DNA from: Oscillospiraceae bacterium
GTDB taxonomy: Bacteria > Bacillota > Clostridia > Oscillospirales > Oscillospiraceae
Direction of reading: 5' to 3'
Assembly (NCBI GenBank): GCA_017435615.1
Contig: JAFSET010000025.1
Coordinates: 1-51,514 of the forward strand
Length of the DNA stretch: 51,514 nucleotides
Shown here: positions 35,851 through 45,376 of the stretch, piece by piece
Numbering within the stretch: the first letter of the stretch is position 1
How the letters are laid out: every line of letters begins with the position of its first letter
Position numbers and translations under genes: made by a program
Notes under the pieces: generated by a model
The model's database searches: none
The model's input: only the letters and a program-made list of their open reading frames with translations
What the model was told of the DNA's origin: nothing

Positions 35851-36663
35851 TTATGCAGCGCCCAGAAGGCTTTTCATAGTCTCAGGACCGGCTTTGCCGT
35901 CCACCTGGAGCTTGTTTTTCTTTTGATAGTTGGTCACCGCCGTCTGGGTGGCTGCGCCGAAGTTGCCGTCTGCGCCCCAGGTGCCACAGGGACATTTGTT
36001 GCCGATCAAAAGGATCTGCAAGGCCTTAACATCCGCACCCTTGCAGCCGTTTTTCAGTACTCTCATTTCCAAAGTAAAATCCCCCTTTTTCGTTGTTGCC
36101 GGTTCTTCCGGCTGAGCATCATAGGCAGGCCGTCCGTAGCCATAGATGCGGTTATAAGACAAAGCATACTGCTTCTTGTACACACCGCCGCCGTTGCCTA
36201 CCACACCGGCCTGAGGGGAAGTGTTTCCCTCCACGGTGTAAACATAGAGCTTGTCCACCTTGTAGACGACGCCGGTATGGGCCACATCCCCGGCACTGTC
36301 TAAGAAAAAGATCTGATCGCCGGGTTTGGGACTGTGCTTATGGAACTGTCCCTTTGCTTTGTAGTAGTTGGCAGAATATCCGCAGCCTGCCCCCAGGGAC
36401 TTATCCGGCTGGCACAATAGCTTTTTCGCAGCTTTTACGCCGAACGCCTGCACAAACAGCCAGTCCACGAATACATCACACCAGGCAAAGCCGTTCTTTT
36501 TGCCGTTGTAGAAATTGGGGAGCGCATCCAGGTCCCGGGCGTACTTTGTAAAGTTGCCGCTGCCGGCATTGGCCTTCTTGCTGTCAAGCTGGCTTGCAGA
36601 CTTTTTTTCCAGGTAGCCCACCTCTGCCAACGCAAGCTCGATCACTTCTTTTGCCGCACGCAT
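35851..36663 (-). CDS. Endolysin: CHAP peptidase plus peptidoglycan-binding domain
   Basis: 270 aa. CHAP-type cysteine peptidase/amidase (about 1-175) with Cys62 in AWCDVF, His129 in AHTGVV and Glu145/Asn146 in EGNTS. A linker is followed by a PG_binding_1 repeat (about 200-268: GADVKALQILL, WGADGNFGAATQTAV). It cleaves peptidoglycan at phage release and has no signal peptide, so it needs the holin. Its ribosome site is built from the terminal Glu codons of the preceding small gene. Confidence 0.9.
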   Translation of the reverse strand: MRAAKEVIELALAEVGYLEKKSASQLDSKKANAGSGNFTKYARDLDALPNFYNGKKNGFAWCDVFVDWLFVQAFGVKAAKKLLCQPDKSLGAGCGYSANYYKAKGQFHKHSPKPGDQIFFLDSAGDVAHTGVVYKVDKLYVYTVEGNTSPQAGVVGNGGGVYKKQYALSYNRIYGYGRPAYDAQPEEPATTKKGDFTLEMRVLKNGCKGADVKALQILLIGNKCPCGTWGADGNFGAATQTAVTNYQKKNKLQVDGKAGPETMKSLLGAA

Positions 36664-36666
36664 TGC

Positions 36667-36843
36667 TTATTCCTCCTCATATTCCGCCTGAAGCATCTTA
36701 GCCTCAGCGTCTGTGATCTCACGCCAGTTTTCCGGACTGTCCGCCGCGCCGAGAAAAACCTCCCTGCCAAAGGACCTTCCGTTGTACAACATCATTCCCT
36801 CCGCGGCTGTTAATTTCCGCAGCTCAATGGTTTCCTGCTTCAT
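36667..36843 (-). CDS. Small phage protein of unknown function
   Basis: 58 aa from ATG 36843, chosen because AAGGAG lies 9 bases upstream (another ATG at 36849 is possible). Sequence includes ELRKLTAAEGMMLYNG and an acidic tail ending EYEEE. No family recognised. Placed between tail appendage and endolysin genes, where XkdX-like small tail proteins are often found in other phages. Confidence 0.6.
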   Translation of the reverse strand: MKQETIELRKLTAAEGMMLYNGRSFGREVFLGAADSPENWREITDAEAKMLQAEYEEE

Positions 36844-36856
36844 GCACATTCTCTCC

Positions 36857-37540
36857 TTATGCCAATATAATTGTCCAGTTTGGTCTTTTGGCGACCAGCG
36901 TATTCCACCCATCGTCGTCAAACCCACGGCTGACTGCATCTTTGCTGAAGGACGCAGTCAGTCCGGATGCGGTGGTGGATAACGCGTTTATCACACTTTC
37001 TATGCTGTTTTTTGTCAAAGGTGACCAGTATAATTCAATGGATTTGCCGATCGTTCCCTCCACGGTGATATTTTGAAGATATAAGGCGGCTTGAAACGTG
37101 CTCAGTACAAACGGCGTGGTCTCGGAAACGATCAGCTTGTCGATGGTAACGGCACGGCAGCCGGAGCTGAAGGTGTTGGCCATTGTTTGGGATGACCGCA
37201 GATCCAGGGTCGGAATATGCTTGATCCGGGCGCTCATAAAGCTCTGTAAAAAGCTTTTACATTCGGAGGTATCCAGGGTCACGCCTTGGGCGTCCAACTT
37301 ATCCTTCAGGTTCGTTATCTCCGTGTTTACGAACATATAGTCCATAGTGAGCGGCTTCATCGTGTACTTGGGTCTGAACGCATCGTCCTTCCACTTCCGG
37401 GAGAAGGCATGCACATAATCGGTTCTTGCCCCGTTATCCTGATAGCTGTCCCAAAAGCGGTCATATTCCGCCTGTTTGCCGGCATCATAAACCTTCTGCT
37501 GGTTTTGGGCCAGGGTTGTCAGCTTTTCCGCAATGCTCAT
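36857..37540 (-). CDS. Phage tail-region protein of unknown function
   Basis: 227 aa. A helical N-terminus (AEKLTTLAQNQQKVYDAGKQAEYDRFWD) is followed by strand-rich repeats with an alternating hydrophobic pattern (AVTIDKLIVSETTPF, LYLQNITVEGTIG), like a short beta-solenoid. No enzyme motif. Start overlaps the upstream stop as ATGA. Probably a tail appendage or host-contact protein; the function is not established. Confidence 0.6.
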   Translation of the reverse strand: MSIAEKLTTLAQNQQKVYDAGKQAEYDRFWDSYQDNGARTDYVHAFSRKWKDDAFRPKYTMKPLTMDYMFVNTEITNLKDKLDAQGVTLDTSECKSFLQSFMSARIKHIPTLDLRSSQTMANTFSSGCRAVTIDKLIVSETTPFVLSTFQAALYLQNITVEGTIGKSIELYWSPLTKNSIESVINALSTTASGLTASFSKDAVSRGFDDDGWNTLVAKRPNWTIILA

Positions 37541-38472
37541 ACCGCATCACCGCCTATCAAGTCTTCCTGAATGGAAATGATGCTGTCCAGGGCGGTTTCG
37601 ATATTGCCAACGGTGTCTTCCAGCACATCGTTGGTAACATAGCCGGCATCGTTTGTAAAGCTGCTGACGGTTGTGGGCAGATCCCCCCGGGACAAATACC
37701 AATATGTGGGAATGACCTTCACGCCGATGTGAGGATCTTCATAAAAAGAAACAACAAAATCAAATCCTTCCTTTGTCCCAAGGAAGGAGGCAGTTGTGTC
37801 CGTTATACTCGTCAGTGTCATCATAATATGGTCGGCTTCGCAAAAGACAATATTTCCGGCATCGTAAGCGGCTTTGATATCCCAGTAAGTATGCTTTGAC
37901 TGCCCATCCACAGGCGTCATATTGTTGGTCGAAAATTTGCTGATATCCACATCCACATGGACATAAAACACACCCACAGTGTCCTTTGCCAGTTTTTTGG
38001 CAAATTCCGCCTGGGTGCCCTTGTAGCCACCCTCCACGGCGGTCTGATAGGCGGATTTCCCGTTAAAGTCTCCCCGTTTGACCGCCTGCTCCAGCATAGC
38101 CGCGCTTTGCTCCCACACCGGCAGCGTAGGGTCCGCGCTTTCGTCCTGGGACGGCTCTGCCCCGGGGACGATGTTGCCTGCGTTGGCCCACACGGTAGGG
38201 ATCTGCTCGGTGCCGTCGGCGTTGGTGCCGTATACGCCGATCAGTACGGTGCAGCCCTTGGTCTTCAGCAGCTCCCAGGGTACCACCGCCTTTTCAATAT
38301 CCAGGCAGCTCATAATGGTTCTGCCCACCCGAAACACCGCTGTTTTCTTCAGGCCCTGCCAGCTTTCGTCAAAAATAAACTTCACAGGCAGGCCCACCGT
38401 TCCCACCACCAAAGGTGCGGAAACGGTCATCACCGCCTTTCGGCCTGTGACGGTGATCTCAATATGCTCCAT
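37537..38472 (-). CDS. Probable phage baseplate/tail appendage protein
   Basis: 311 aa. N-terminal beta domain (about 1-95) of the kind that docks appendages onto baseplates, a helical stretch with a GGYKGTQAEFAKKLA tail-fibre motif (about 150-165), then a C-terminal strand-rich part (about 170-290). The ribosome site is the AAGGAG coding the last codons of the upstream gene. Docking role is inferred from layout and position. Confidence 0.6.
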   Translation of the reverse strand: MEHIEITVTGRKAVMTVSAPLVVGTVGLPVKFIFDESWQGLKKTAVFRVGRTIMSCLDIEKAVVPWELLKTKGCTVLIGVYGTNADGTEQIPTVWANAGNIVPGAEPSQDESADPTLPVWEQSAAMLEQAVKRGDFNGKSAYQTAVEGGYKGTQAEFAKKLAKDTVGVFYVHVDVDISKFSTNNMTPVDGQSKHTYWDIKAAYDAGNIVFCEADHIMMTLTSITDTTASFLGTKEGFDFVVSFYEDPHIGVKVIPTYWYLSRGDLPTTVSSFTNDAGYVTNDVLEDTVGNIETALDSIISIQEDLIGGDAV

Positions 38473-38476
38473 ATGC

Positions 38477-40594
38477 TCACTCCTTTGTGTACCAGATCTG
38501 GACCGTGGCGGTCAGATCGGAATAATTGTAATCTGTGCTGATCTCCACATTAGACAGTCCCACACGCAGACCAATGCCATAGAAGGCAGGGCCGGATACC
38601 GGGAAGGCCATGCCGTTGGAGGCCTGACCCTTGGCCTCTATGATCCGGGTTGGGGAAAGGCCGTGGGCCACTGTCCGGGTGGTACTGTTGGGCAGCGCGC
38701 CGAAATTCAGAAGCGTGGTGTACACCGGCAGATTTTGAAAACGCCGGGTAGTCCGGTACTGCGTGCCCAGCACCATGGGCGGATCCGGCCATTCCCAGCT
38801 CTGCCAGGTGCCGTTATAAAGGGTTTTGTGTCTGCAGCCGTCGCCGTCGTAGCTGAAAAGCCGGAGGGTTCCGTACTTTTGGGTGCCACGCCAAATATAC
38901 GCCCCGTACAGATGGCCGTTGACGCTGAGGGTATAAAACCGGCATCCCCGGTCCGCAATGCCGTCATAGAGCGCACTGAGCCCACTTTCCAGTGCCTGAA
39001 AGCTATCATACTCCAAAAAGCCGTCAGTCAGATCCACCGATGCCGCACCCAGCTTTTTCCGCGCCTGATCGGCAGTGGCCGCGCCGGTGCCGCCCTGGGC
39101 GATGGGCAGCGTCCCAAATTTGGCTGCGCCGTTTTCCTGGGTAGCGTAAAATGCCCCGTTTTTCGTGCCGATGGCGGACAAAAAGGCACCGTTGGGACTT
39201 TTCACGATCACCGCGAAATCCGTATCCAGGCCGTTCCAGTTTTTCCGGCCTGTGCCGCCCTGGTCCAGTGCCAGGGCTTTATCCATCTGCACCGGCACGT
39301 GGAAAGCAAAGCTGTCCTTGCCCCAGTCGAACACCGGCTGGCCTGTGCCCAGGGTCAGATTTTTGCTCACCGTTTCCAGCTTATCCGCCGCCTGCACCGT
39401 GATCCCATAGGACTGTTGGTAATCCATCCCCTCCAGGGTCACGGAGGCGGAATAGGTATTGCCGCTGAGTACCGGCGTCAGGGTCACATAGCCGCCGGAG
39501 CCTACCTGATAGCGCAGCGTCAGGGCGTTGCTGACCGCGCCGAAGCTGTCGTTGAAAAATGTGCCGCTGAGCGTGAGCTTTGCGGTGCTGCCTGTGGGAG
39601 AGGTGCGCTTGACAGAAGCTCTGCAGGTCAGCCGCACATAGGGGATGAGCGCGCACTGCACATTGGCCGCGGCGGCATAGCCCCGGCTGTCGCAGACATA
39701 AAACCGGAATTTGTCCTGCTCTACCCCTGTAATTTTCAGGGTGCTGCCGGTGACGGTCTGTCCGCAGATCTTTTTTTCTGCCACAGTAGCCAGCTTTTTG
39801 GCTGTGGCGGAGATGGTGCACAGGGCGTTGGAGTGATAGCGGATCAGCTTGGTCTCATCCCCTGTCAGTGCCACTGTGGCGGCTCTGCTGTCCACTACAG
39901 TGCCGGAAACGGCAGGCTTGCAGACCGCTTTGTCTGTGCCGACGGTAAAGGCCGCCGTTACCGGCTGGCCGATCAGCGTATTGCCGGAGTAGGTCCGCAG
40001 CGTCAGAGTACAAACGCCCTTCTTGCTGTCGGGGATGGCTCCGTAGAAGCTTTCCGGCAGCAGAAAACCCACACGCTCTGCGCTGAATTTGACCTCCGTG
40101 GCGCTGATGCCGCCGGTTTTGGTAACAAAGCCGGACAAGGTGCCAAAGCTGTAGGCAATGCTGTGGGTGTAGCTGCTGTTGCAGCGGTTAACGGCCAACG
40201 CCGCTGTGCCGCCGATAACACCGCCTCCGGCACTTATGGTGCTGTTTTGGGGTATTTGGGTCAGCCGCAATGCTTTGCTCAGCTCCACGACCCCGGCAGA
40301 GATGTTGGTATCCATCCAGGTGCGCACCTCAAGGGTACAGTTGCCGCTCACGGTATGCTCCACTGTCAGGACCCGGTCCAGCAGTGTGGTTTGGCTCTGC
40401 TGAGGCAGGGTGTAGCTGATCTCCACCGTCTGCTCCTGACCGCCGTTGACGCAAATATAGCAGTAGGCTGTCCGCTGGGTCAGGTTGTAGCTTTGGTCCG
40501 TTTGGGTGGAGGTCCACAGGATGCGCACCTGGGAGGTATTGCTTTGGGTATCCTGACTAAGCTGTGTCAGGGTCAGATTTTGTGTAACTGCCAT
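38477..40594 (-). CDS. Phage tail fibre-like protein, DUF859 type
   Basis: 705 aa. The N-terminal two-thirds is beta-rich and resembles DUF859 siphovirus proteins. A central region has tail-fibre repeats (GGTGRKNWNG and AQGGTGAATADQARKKLGA). The C-terminus (about 560-705) looks like a receptor-binding head with Trp and Tyr-rich strands. Likely sets host range. ATG at 40594 follows AAGGAG. It is separated from the hub gene by 350 bp of repeat sequence. Confidence 0.7.
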   Translation of the reverse strand: MAVTQNLTLTQLSQDTQSNTSQVRILWTSTQTDQSYNLTQRTAYCYICVNGGQEQTVEISYTLPQQSQTTLLDRVLTVEHTVSGNCTLEVRTWMDTNISAGVVELSKALRLTQIPQNSTISAGGGVIGGTAALAVNRCNSSYTHSIAYSFGTLSGFVTKTGGISATEVKFSAERVGFLLPESFYGAIPDSKKGVCTLTLRTYSGNTLIGQPVTAAFTVGTDKAVCKPAVSGTVVDSRAATVALTGDETKLIRYHSNALCTISATAKKLATVAEKKICGQTVTGSTLKITGVEQDKFRFYVCDSRGYAAAANVQCALIPYVRLTCRASVKRTSPTGSTAKLTLSGTFFNDSFGAVSNALTLRYQVGSGGYVTLTPVLSGNTYSASVTLEGMDYQQSYGITVQAADKLETVSKNLTLGTGQPVFDWGKDSFAFHVPVQMDKALALDQGGTGRKNWNGLDTDFAVIVKSPNGAFLSAIGTKNGAFYATQENGAAKFGTLPIAQGGTGAATADQARKKLGAASVDLTDGFLEYDSFQALESGLSALYDGIADRGCRFYTLSVNGHLYGAYIWRGTQKYGTLRLFSYDGDGCRHKTLYNGTWQSWEWPDPPMVLGTQYRTTRRFQNLPVYTTLLNFGALPNSTTRTVAHGLSPTRIIEAKGQASNGMAFPVSGPAFYGIGLRVGLSNVEISTDYNYSDLTATVQIWYTKE

Positions 40595-40643
40595 AATTTC
40601 TCCTTATTCCAGTTTCATGAATCCGCGAAACAAATAATTCCAA

Positions 40644-40913
40644 TTTATCGAGCCGTTAGATGTACGAGAAAACCTTCCAGAGATGTGTCATTGCGAGCCA
40701 GTTTGCAAACTGGCGTGGCAATCTCAAAATACAAGGGTGTACATTGGGTAACCCAAAGGACCCGTGCCAGCCTGAAAAACATTTATTTTAAGGTTCCCCA
40801 GATCCTTTGGTAAGCGAAATGAAGAAAAGCTTCCCTTTGAGATTGCCACGCCGCCTTCGCGGCTCGCAATGACAAAATGGGAGGTTCCTGCAATTTCCTA
40901 CAGCTCGATAATC
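40644..40913. repeat. Nested palindromic repeat element, copy 1
   Basis: Outer inverted ends TTTATCGAGC (40644-40653) and GCTCGATAA (40903-40911) enclose an inner element with perfect 14-bp terminal repeats, TGTCATTGCGAGCC (40686-40699) and its reverse complement ending at 40874. The inner part also holds ACTGGCGTGGCAATCTC and GAGATTGCCACGCCG. It has no transposase and looks MITE-like. It fills the gap 40595-40944; no gene is seen there. Confidence 0.8.
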
Positions 40914-40944
40914 TGAAATTTGCTTAAGCCGTTACGATTGCTCG

Positions 40945-42621
40945 TTACCCTATCCAAAAGCAGGCGGTCCTTGGCTTTCCGTCTGCGTCGGTGTGGTCCT
41001 CGAAACGGCTGTTGCTTCCTATGATCAGGTAGTTGTTCACCGTCACATCGGTGGCCTTGACCCCGTCCTGATCCGCCTGCAGCACCACCGTATCCTCTCT
41101 GGAAACATACATCCCCGTATCCGTCAGCAGGTTTTCCATCTGCTGACCTTCTTTTTTGATCCGCAGGCCGTCAGCGTTCAAGGTAAAGCCTGTGGCGGTG
41201 GTGACCTGCTGTGCTCCCTGCTGCTGGATGCTCTCCACAGTCAGCTCCACCTGCCGGGTATCCTGCTGCAAGGTGGTCATCTCCTGACGCAGAAGGTCAT
41301 TTTCCTCCTGCTGGCAGAATACCTGCGACCGGATGCCCTGGGCCGTCAGCTCCAGCTCGGCGGTGCGGCTGACGGCGCACTGAAGCTGCTCATCCATTGC
41401 CCGCACCTTGATATCGACCCCATAGGCGTGCTGGTCCAGCACCGCAATATCCTGCTCACAGCCCTGCACCTGGGTTTTCAGGCCCGTCACGGAAAGCTCC
41501 AGGCTGGCGACCCTTCCCTGGGCATCCTTGTTTTCCGCCTTGACGCCGTCCACCGTGGTCTGCAAATTCAGTACCCGGCCGGACAGGGCCTTGTAGCTTA
41601 AGCTGTGAAAGGCATCGGTGCTGCCCCGGCTGCGGCTGCCGGTGCATTGCACCGAGGTGCGCTGGTCCCGGGTCTTGACGGTCATGGCGCAGGTCACAAA
41701 CGCTGTGCCATGACTGTCCGTCACACAAATCAGCTCTCCTGCCCGGATGTGCCGCTGCCCGGGAATTTCCACCGAGCAGGGCCTGTAGGAGAACCCTTCC
41801 AGCAGCGCATACAGCCTTTGGGCCACCGGCAGCAGCGTTTCGCTGTTTTCTGCCTGCAGCAAAGGATTTCCGGTGATGCAGTAGGTGTTTCGCTCCTGCT
41901 CGGTGTCCGGATACACCGTCCCCACATCCTGCTGGGTCTGCCGAAGCTGAATTTTTTGCACCGGCTGGACTTCGTAATCCTCATATTGCAGTGTTCCCTG
42001 ATAGTAAAATTCTTCCCCTGTGGGTGCGATTTGGTTGCCACGGTCTGTATACCAGGCAAAGCGCAGCACCCCTTCCGGGTCGGCATACAAAAACCGGCCG
42101 CCGGCCTGTCCTGCCCAGCGCAGAAGCTGCCGGCCGCTGACACCGCTGGCGGTAAACCTTCCCACCGGAAGATCGCCGCTAAGCAGTTCCCCGGTGTCCA
42201 CCTCCACGCCGCAGGCCTGCCCGGCAAGCCGGGCAAAGTCCGCCAGGGTATAAGGCCAGCCCTCCAGGGAAGCCAGCCAGGGCGTCAGGTCCCGGTCCAG
42301 CAGGCTGACCCGGTCATAGGCCGTCAGCTTCAGGGTGTTTATCCCGGTCCTTTTCGGTTTTTCTGTGATGAAAATGCCCAGCTTTTCCCGGTTTCCCAAG
42401 CTATCCTGCCGGTAAAGGGTCAGCGCCTGACCGGCCTGTATGCTGCAAGCGTTTTCCAGCAGCACCGTGGCCGCAAGCTGGGCCGCGCACACTGACCCCA
42501 GGGTCAGCTCTTTATCTTCATTGACACAGGCTGTCAGGGTCAGGCTGGCAATGGCGTTTTCCCCGGCCCGGCCGGAGGAAAGCTCCGTTCCGTCCGGCAG
42601 GACCAATATGTTGGTATCCAT
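40945..42621 (-). CDS. Phage tail hub / antireceptor protein
   Basis: 558 aa from ATG 42621 (GGAGG seven bases upstream; ATG 42627 is too close). The first ~330 aa are like gp27/Gp44-type baseplate hub proteins (ENACSIQAGQALTLY, LKLTAYDRVSLLDRD, GVSGRQLLRWAGQAGGRF). The rest is long alpha-helical coiled coil (about 345-490), then a short strand-rich end. It joins the tail tube tip to the fibres. Placed between distal-tail and fibre genes. Confidence 0.72.
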   Translation of the reverse strand: MDTNILVLPDGTELSSGRAGENAIASLTLTACVNEDKELTLGSVCAAQLAATVLLENACSIQAGQALTLYRQDSLGNREKLGIFITEKPKRTGINTLKLTAYDRVSLLDRDLTPWLASLEGWPYTLADFARLAGQACGVEVDTGELLSGDLPVGRFTASGVSGRQLLRWAGQAGGRFLYADPEGVLRFAWYTDRGNQIAPTGEEFYYQGTLQYEDYEVQPVQKIQLRQTQQDVGTVYPDTEQERNTYCITGNPLLQAENSETLLPVAQRLYALLEGFSYRPCSVEIPGQRHIRAGELICVTDSHGTAFVTCAMTVKTRDQRTSVQCTGSRSRGSTDAFHSLSYKALSGRVLNLQTTVDGVKAENKDAQGRVASLELSVTGLKTQVQGCEQDIAVLDQHAYGVDIKVRAMDEQLQCAVSRTAELELTAQGIRSQVFCQQEENDLLRQEMTTLQQDTRQVELTVESIQQQGAQQVTTATGFTLNADGLRIKKEGQQMENLLTDTGMYVSREDTVVLQADQDGVKATDVTVNNYLIIGSNSRFEDHTDADGKPRTACFWIG

Positions 42622-42633
42622 TTCCATGCCTCC

Positions 42634-43008
42634 TTACACGCCGATGATCTGAAAGCCGTAGTTGCTCCACAGACCGGTCCTGGCGTTTTTCCAGCTAATG
42701 GAATACTTGCTGCGGTAGGCGGCGGTCACCTGCTGTTTTTCCGCGTTGATCCGGTCCGGATGGGTAAAAGAGAAGGTGGCCGCGTCCGGAAAGAGCCCTT
42801 CCATGTATTGTTTCTCCTGCTCTGTCAGATGCTCATAGGTAAAGGACCAGCAGGGCACCTTGTAGCGCACCGGGTAGCGGTGCATCACACCGCTTTCATC
42901 CCGTCCGGTCTGTCCGCTGTCCAGATCCTCGTAGGATACCTCCACCTGAGCATCCGGCACCAGCATAGGCTTGCCGTTAATTTGGAAAATAGTTGTTTTC
43001 TCTCGCAT
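42634..43008 (-). CDS. Phage distal-tail-like protein
   Basis: 124 aa, strand-rich, with W.FTYEHLTEQEKQYMEGLFPDAATF. It resembles small proteins (DUF6711 type) that follow the tape measure in Firmicutes siphoviruses. Likely part of the tail tip. Start codon shares one base with the tape measure stop (TGATG), and GGAGG precedes it. Confidence 0.6.
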   Translation of the reverse strand: MREKTTIFQINGKPMLVPDAQVEVSYEDLDSGQTGRDESGVMHRYPVRYKVPCWSFTYEHLTEQEKQYMEGLFPDAATFSFTHPDRINAEKQQVTAAYRSKYSISWKNARTGLWSNYGFQIIGV

Positions 43009-44801
43009 CAGTATCCTCCTGTGATCACGGCCATTTGATGGGCATACCGCTGGGCAGCCGCGCCGATGACGCTGTCACCCAGCTCGATGGCCTCCACGGT
43101 GCCGCGCAGCCGGCGGTTTTCCTCCAAAAGTGCCTGAAAACCGGCCATCATAGCCGAAATATGGTCCTGCATCACCACACTGACCGCCTCCTGAATGGTG
43201 GTCAGGGGTGCTTCGATGTTGGTGCCGTGACGCTGGTCACCCACCACCGCCATAAAGGGCTTGTTGGCCGGCAGCACCGCACCCTGGGCCAAATAGGGGA
43301 TTTGAGGTGCCGTAAAGCTTTGCAGGCCGAAGGATATGGTTTTGCCGCCGATCACCGGGATCCAGTCCGGCACCGTAAAGCGCAGCTTGTTCATAGAGCC
43401 GGTCATGTAGTTCAGCCCGGCTGTCAGGCTGCGGAGCATACCATTGATCAGGCCGATGATGGCGTTGATGGCGCCCTTGACCCCGGAAAAGGCCGGGTCC
43501 ACCGTCTTCTCCTTCAGCCAGGCCCAAGCCCCCTGCCAAACGGATTTCAGGCCGTTCCAGGCGGAGGTGGAGGCATTGCTGACCAGGCCGAAGCAGCCTG
43601 CCAGCTTAGAAACCGTACCGGCCAGCAGACCAAAGGCGGAATTGCTTCCGCTCAGGCTGCTGCCTGCCCCGGACAGCACCTGCAGCAGCGAAGACAGCAC
43701 GCCGCCTGCCTGCCCGGAAGCATCCTTCCAGCCCATGGTTTTCAAGGCCGCCTGGGCCACCATGGCAATAAACTGCTTGCCGATGTCGATAAATGTGGAT
43801 ACGGGGCCATGGTTGGTGCTGATCCAGTCGGAAAAGCCGCCCAGCTCCGTGGTAATGCCCTGCAAATAGGTGATCACCTGATTGCCTGCCCACTGGGCCA
43901 AAGGCTTCAGGCAATTTTCCCACAGCCAGGAAAAATAAGGCTTCAGCTCCTCGATCACCACGCCCAAAGCACGCAGTGCCGCGGAAAGCGCATCCAAAAA
44001 TACCGGCAGCAGCTCCTCCACCGTCCATTTCGCCAAGGGCAGCAGCAGATTGTTCCAGGCCCATTCCAGTCCGGAAAACAGCGCCCGGGTCAAAGGCTCA
44101 ACGGCAGCCTTCAGCCGCTCTAAGGACTGGGCGGCCGGGTTTAAATTCAGGCTTTTCAGGGGGGCCAGCAGTGCCGTCAGCCGGTCTGCCAGGGTCTTCC
44201 AAATGCCGCTCAAAGGCTGGACCGTCCCGGCATCAAACGCCCAGGAAGGTGACGAGCCGGAACTACTGCTCAGCCGGTTGATCTGGTCAAACCCGGCTAA
44301 GGTCCGCTTCAGGCTGTTGCCGGAGGATGCCGCCCCGGACAGGGAGGCCGAAAAATTCTCTGCCTCTGCCGAGCCGAAAAACAGCATCCGCAGCACATAC
44401 CCCACAGCGTTGGCCAAATTGGTCACCACCTCCACGGCAGCACGGACCGCCGGCAGCAAAAGCTGCACCAAAGGTGCCGCCGCGCCGATCACCGCCGTCT
44501 TCAAGCCTGCAAAGCTGCCCTGAAGCTGATACAGTGACTGGGCCAGCTCCTCCCCATAGAGGGCCGCCGCCACTTCTGTGTCCTCCAGCGACTCCACCCG
44601 GAAAGCATCCCGGAGCATGGAGGACGTGGTGCGAAGCAACCCTTTGAGCTTGCTTTTCAGCAGCCTGGAAAGAGAGGCCATAGACTCCTTCAGGGTCCTG
44701 AGCAGCCGTTTCATAAGGATTTGGGCCTCTTTCACTATGTCTGCCTCTTTTTCCCAGCTTTCAAAGCCTTGCAGGATCCCCTCTTCTAAATCAAGATTCA
44801 T
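43008..44801 (-). CDS. Phage tail tape measure protein
   Basis: 597 aa. Helical N-terminus; hydrophobic segments at about 100-140; Ser/Gly-rich middle; long amphipathic Trp-rich helices; C-terminal GGxxxG-like region with AQGAVLPANKPFMAVVGDQRHGTNIEAPL, a signature frequent at the end of Firmicutes tape measures. It sets tail length and passes into the host envelope. At this size the tail would be short, on the order of 90 nm by the usual proportionality (inference). Overlaps the preceding gene as ATGA. Confidence 0.85.
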   Translation of the reverse strand: MNLDLEEGILQGFESWEKEADIVKEAQILMKRLLRTLKESMASLSRLLKSKLKGLLRTTSSMLRDAFRVESLEDTEVAAALYGEELAQSLYQLQGSFAGLKTAVIGAAAPLVQLLLPAVRAAVEVVTNLANAVGYVLRMLFFGSAEAENFSASLSGAASSGNSLKRTLAGFDQINRLSSSSGSSPSWAFDAGTVQPLSGIWKTLADRLTALLAPLKSLNLNPAAQSLERLKAAVEPLTRALFSGLEWAWNNLLLPLAKWTVEELLPVFLDALSAALRALGVVIEELKPYFSWLWENCLKPLAQWAGNQVITYLQGITTELGGFSDWISTNHGPVSTFIDIGKQFIAMVAQAALKTMGWKDASGQAGGVLSSLLQVLSGAGSSLSGSNSAFGLLAGTVSKLAGCFGLVSNASTSAWNGLKSVWQGAWAWLKEKTVDPAFSGVKGAINAIIGLINGMLRSLTAGLNYMTGSMNKLRFTVPDWIPVIGGKTISFGLQSFTAPQIPYLAQGAVLPANKPFMAVVGDQRHGTNIEAPLTTIQEAVSVVMQDHISAMMAGFQALLEENRRLRGTVEAIELGDSVIGAAAQRYAHQMAVITGGY

Positions 44802-45376
44802 TTATGTTTCACCTCGCTTTGCTCCAGCATTTGCTGAAGCTGCTTTCGCTGAAGAAGCTCTTGGGGTGTGTAGTGCTTCTTCAGGTCCACCTTCTGCCGG
44901 TTTTCCCGGTAGAAGCTCTGCTCCCAGCTCTCTAACTTTTTTCCCCGGGCCAGCTTGTCCCGGATGGCCACCACGGTGCTAAGCTGCCCTTCCCCCACGG
45001 CGTGAAACCAGGAAAGGAAGGTCCACCAGTGTACAAAGGGCAGCTGCCGGATCTCCTGCCCGGCCACCCGGTTCACATCCCCTATGATCAGCGGCGCATC
45101 CTGCTGCCAGTCCAAAAGCTTCGGCCCGGGAGCGGCAGTCTGATCGGTGCCGTAGCTGATAAAATCCGCCAGGGCCTGTGCCGCCTGCTGCCGGTGCTGC
45201 TGGGGGATGGGCTGGGCATAAAACAGCGCCAGCGCGATCTCCCAGCGGATAAAATCCGGCAAGGATGGGTCATTCAAGTAGGAGAAAATCTCCAAAATAT
45301 CCCGGAAATCGGCGTTGATCGGCACTATCTGTCCTCCGATCTCCAACGCCCGGGGCAGGCTCCAAAGCTGCGTCAC
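44798..45376 (-). CDS. Gp15-family tail assembly chaperone-like protein
   Basis: 192 aa of the bacteriophage Gp15 type: INADFRDILEIFSYLNDP, an ALALFY helix, then a Trp-rich stretch VHWWTFLSWFHAVGEGQLSTV and a basic C-terminus. These proteins sit directly before the tape measure and are thought to help its assembly. ATGA overlaps on both sides give tight coupling. Confidence 0.75.
   Translation of the reverse strand: MTQLWSLPRALEIGGQIVPINADFRDILEIFSYLNDPSLPDFIRWEIALALFYAQPIPQQHRQQAAQALADFISYGTDQTAAPGPKLLDWQQDAPLIIGDVNRVAGQEIRQLPFVHWWTFLSWFHAVGEGQLSTVVAIRDKLARGKKLESWEQSFYRENRQKVDLKKHYTPQELLQRKQLQQMLEQSEVKHK

Noticed and set aside
38477-40594. Diversity-generating retroelement target in the tail fibre gene.
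   Set aside because: No reverse transcriptase, template repeat or matching variable repeat is seen in the window.
45373-45376. Programmed frameshift between the two tail chaperone genes.
   Set aside because: The second gene has its own ATG in an ATGA overlap; no slippery heptamer was recognised.
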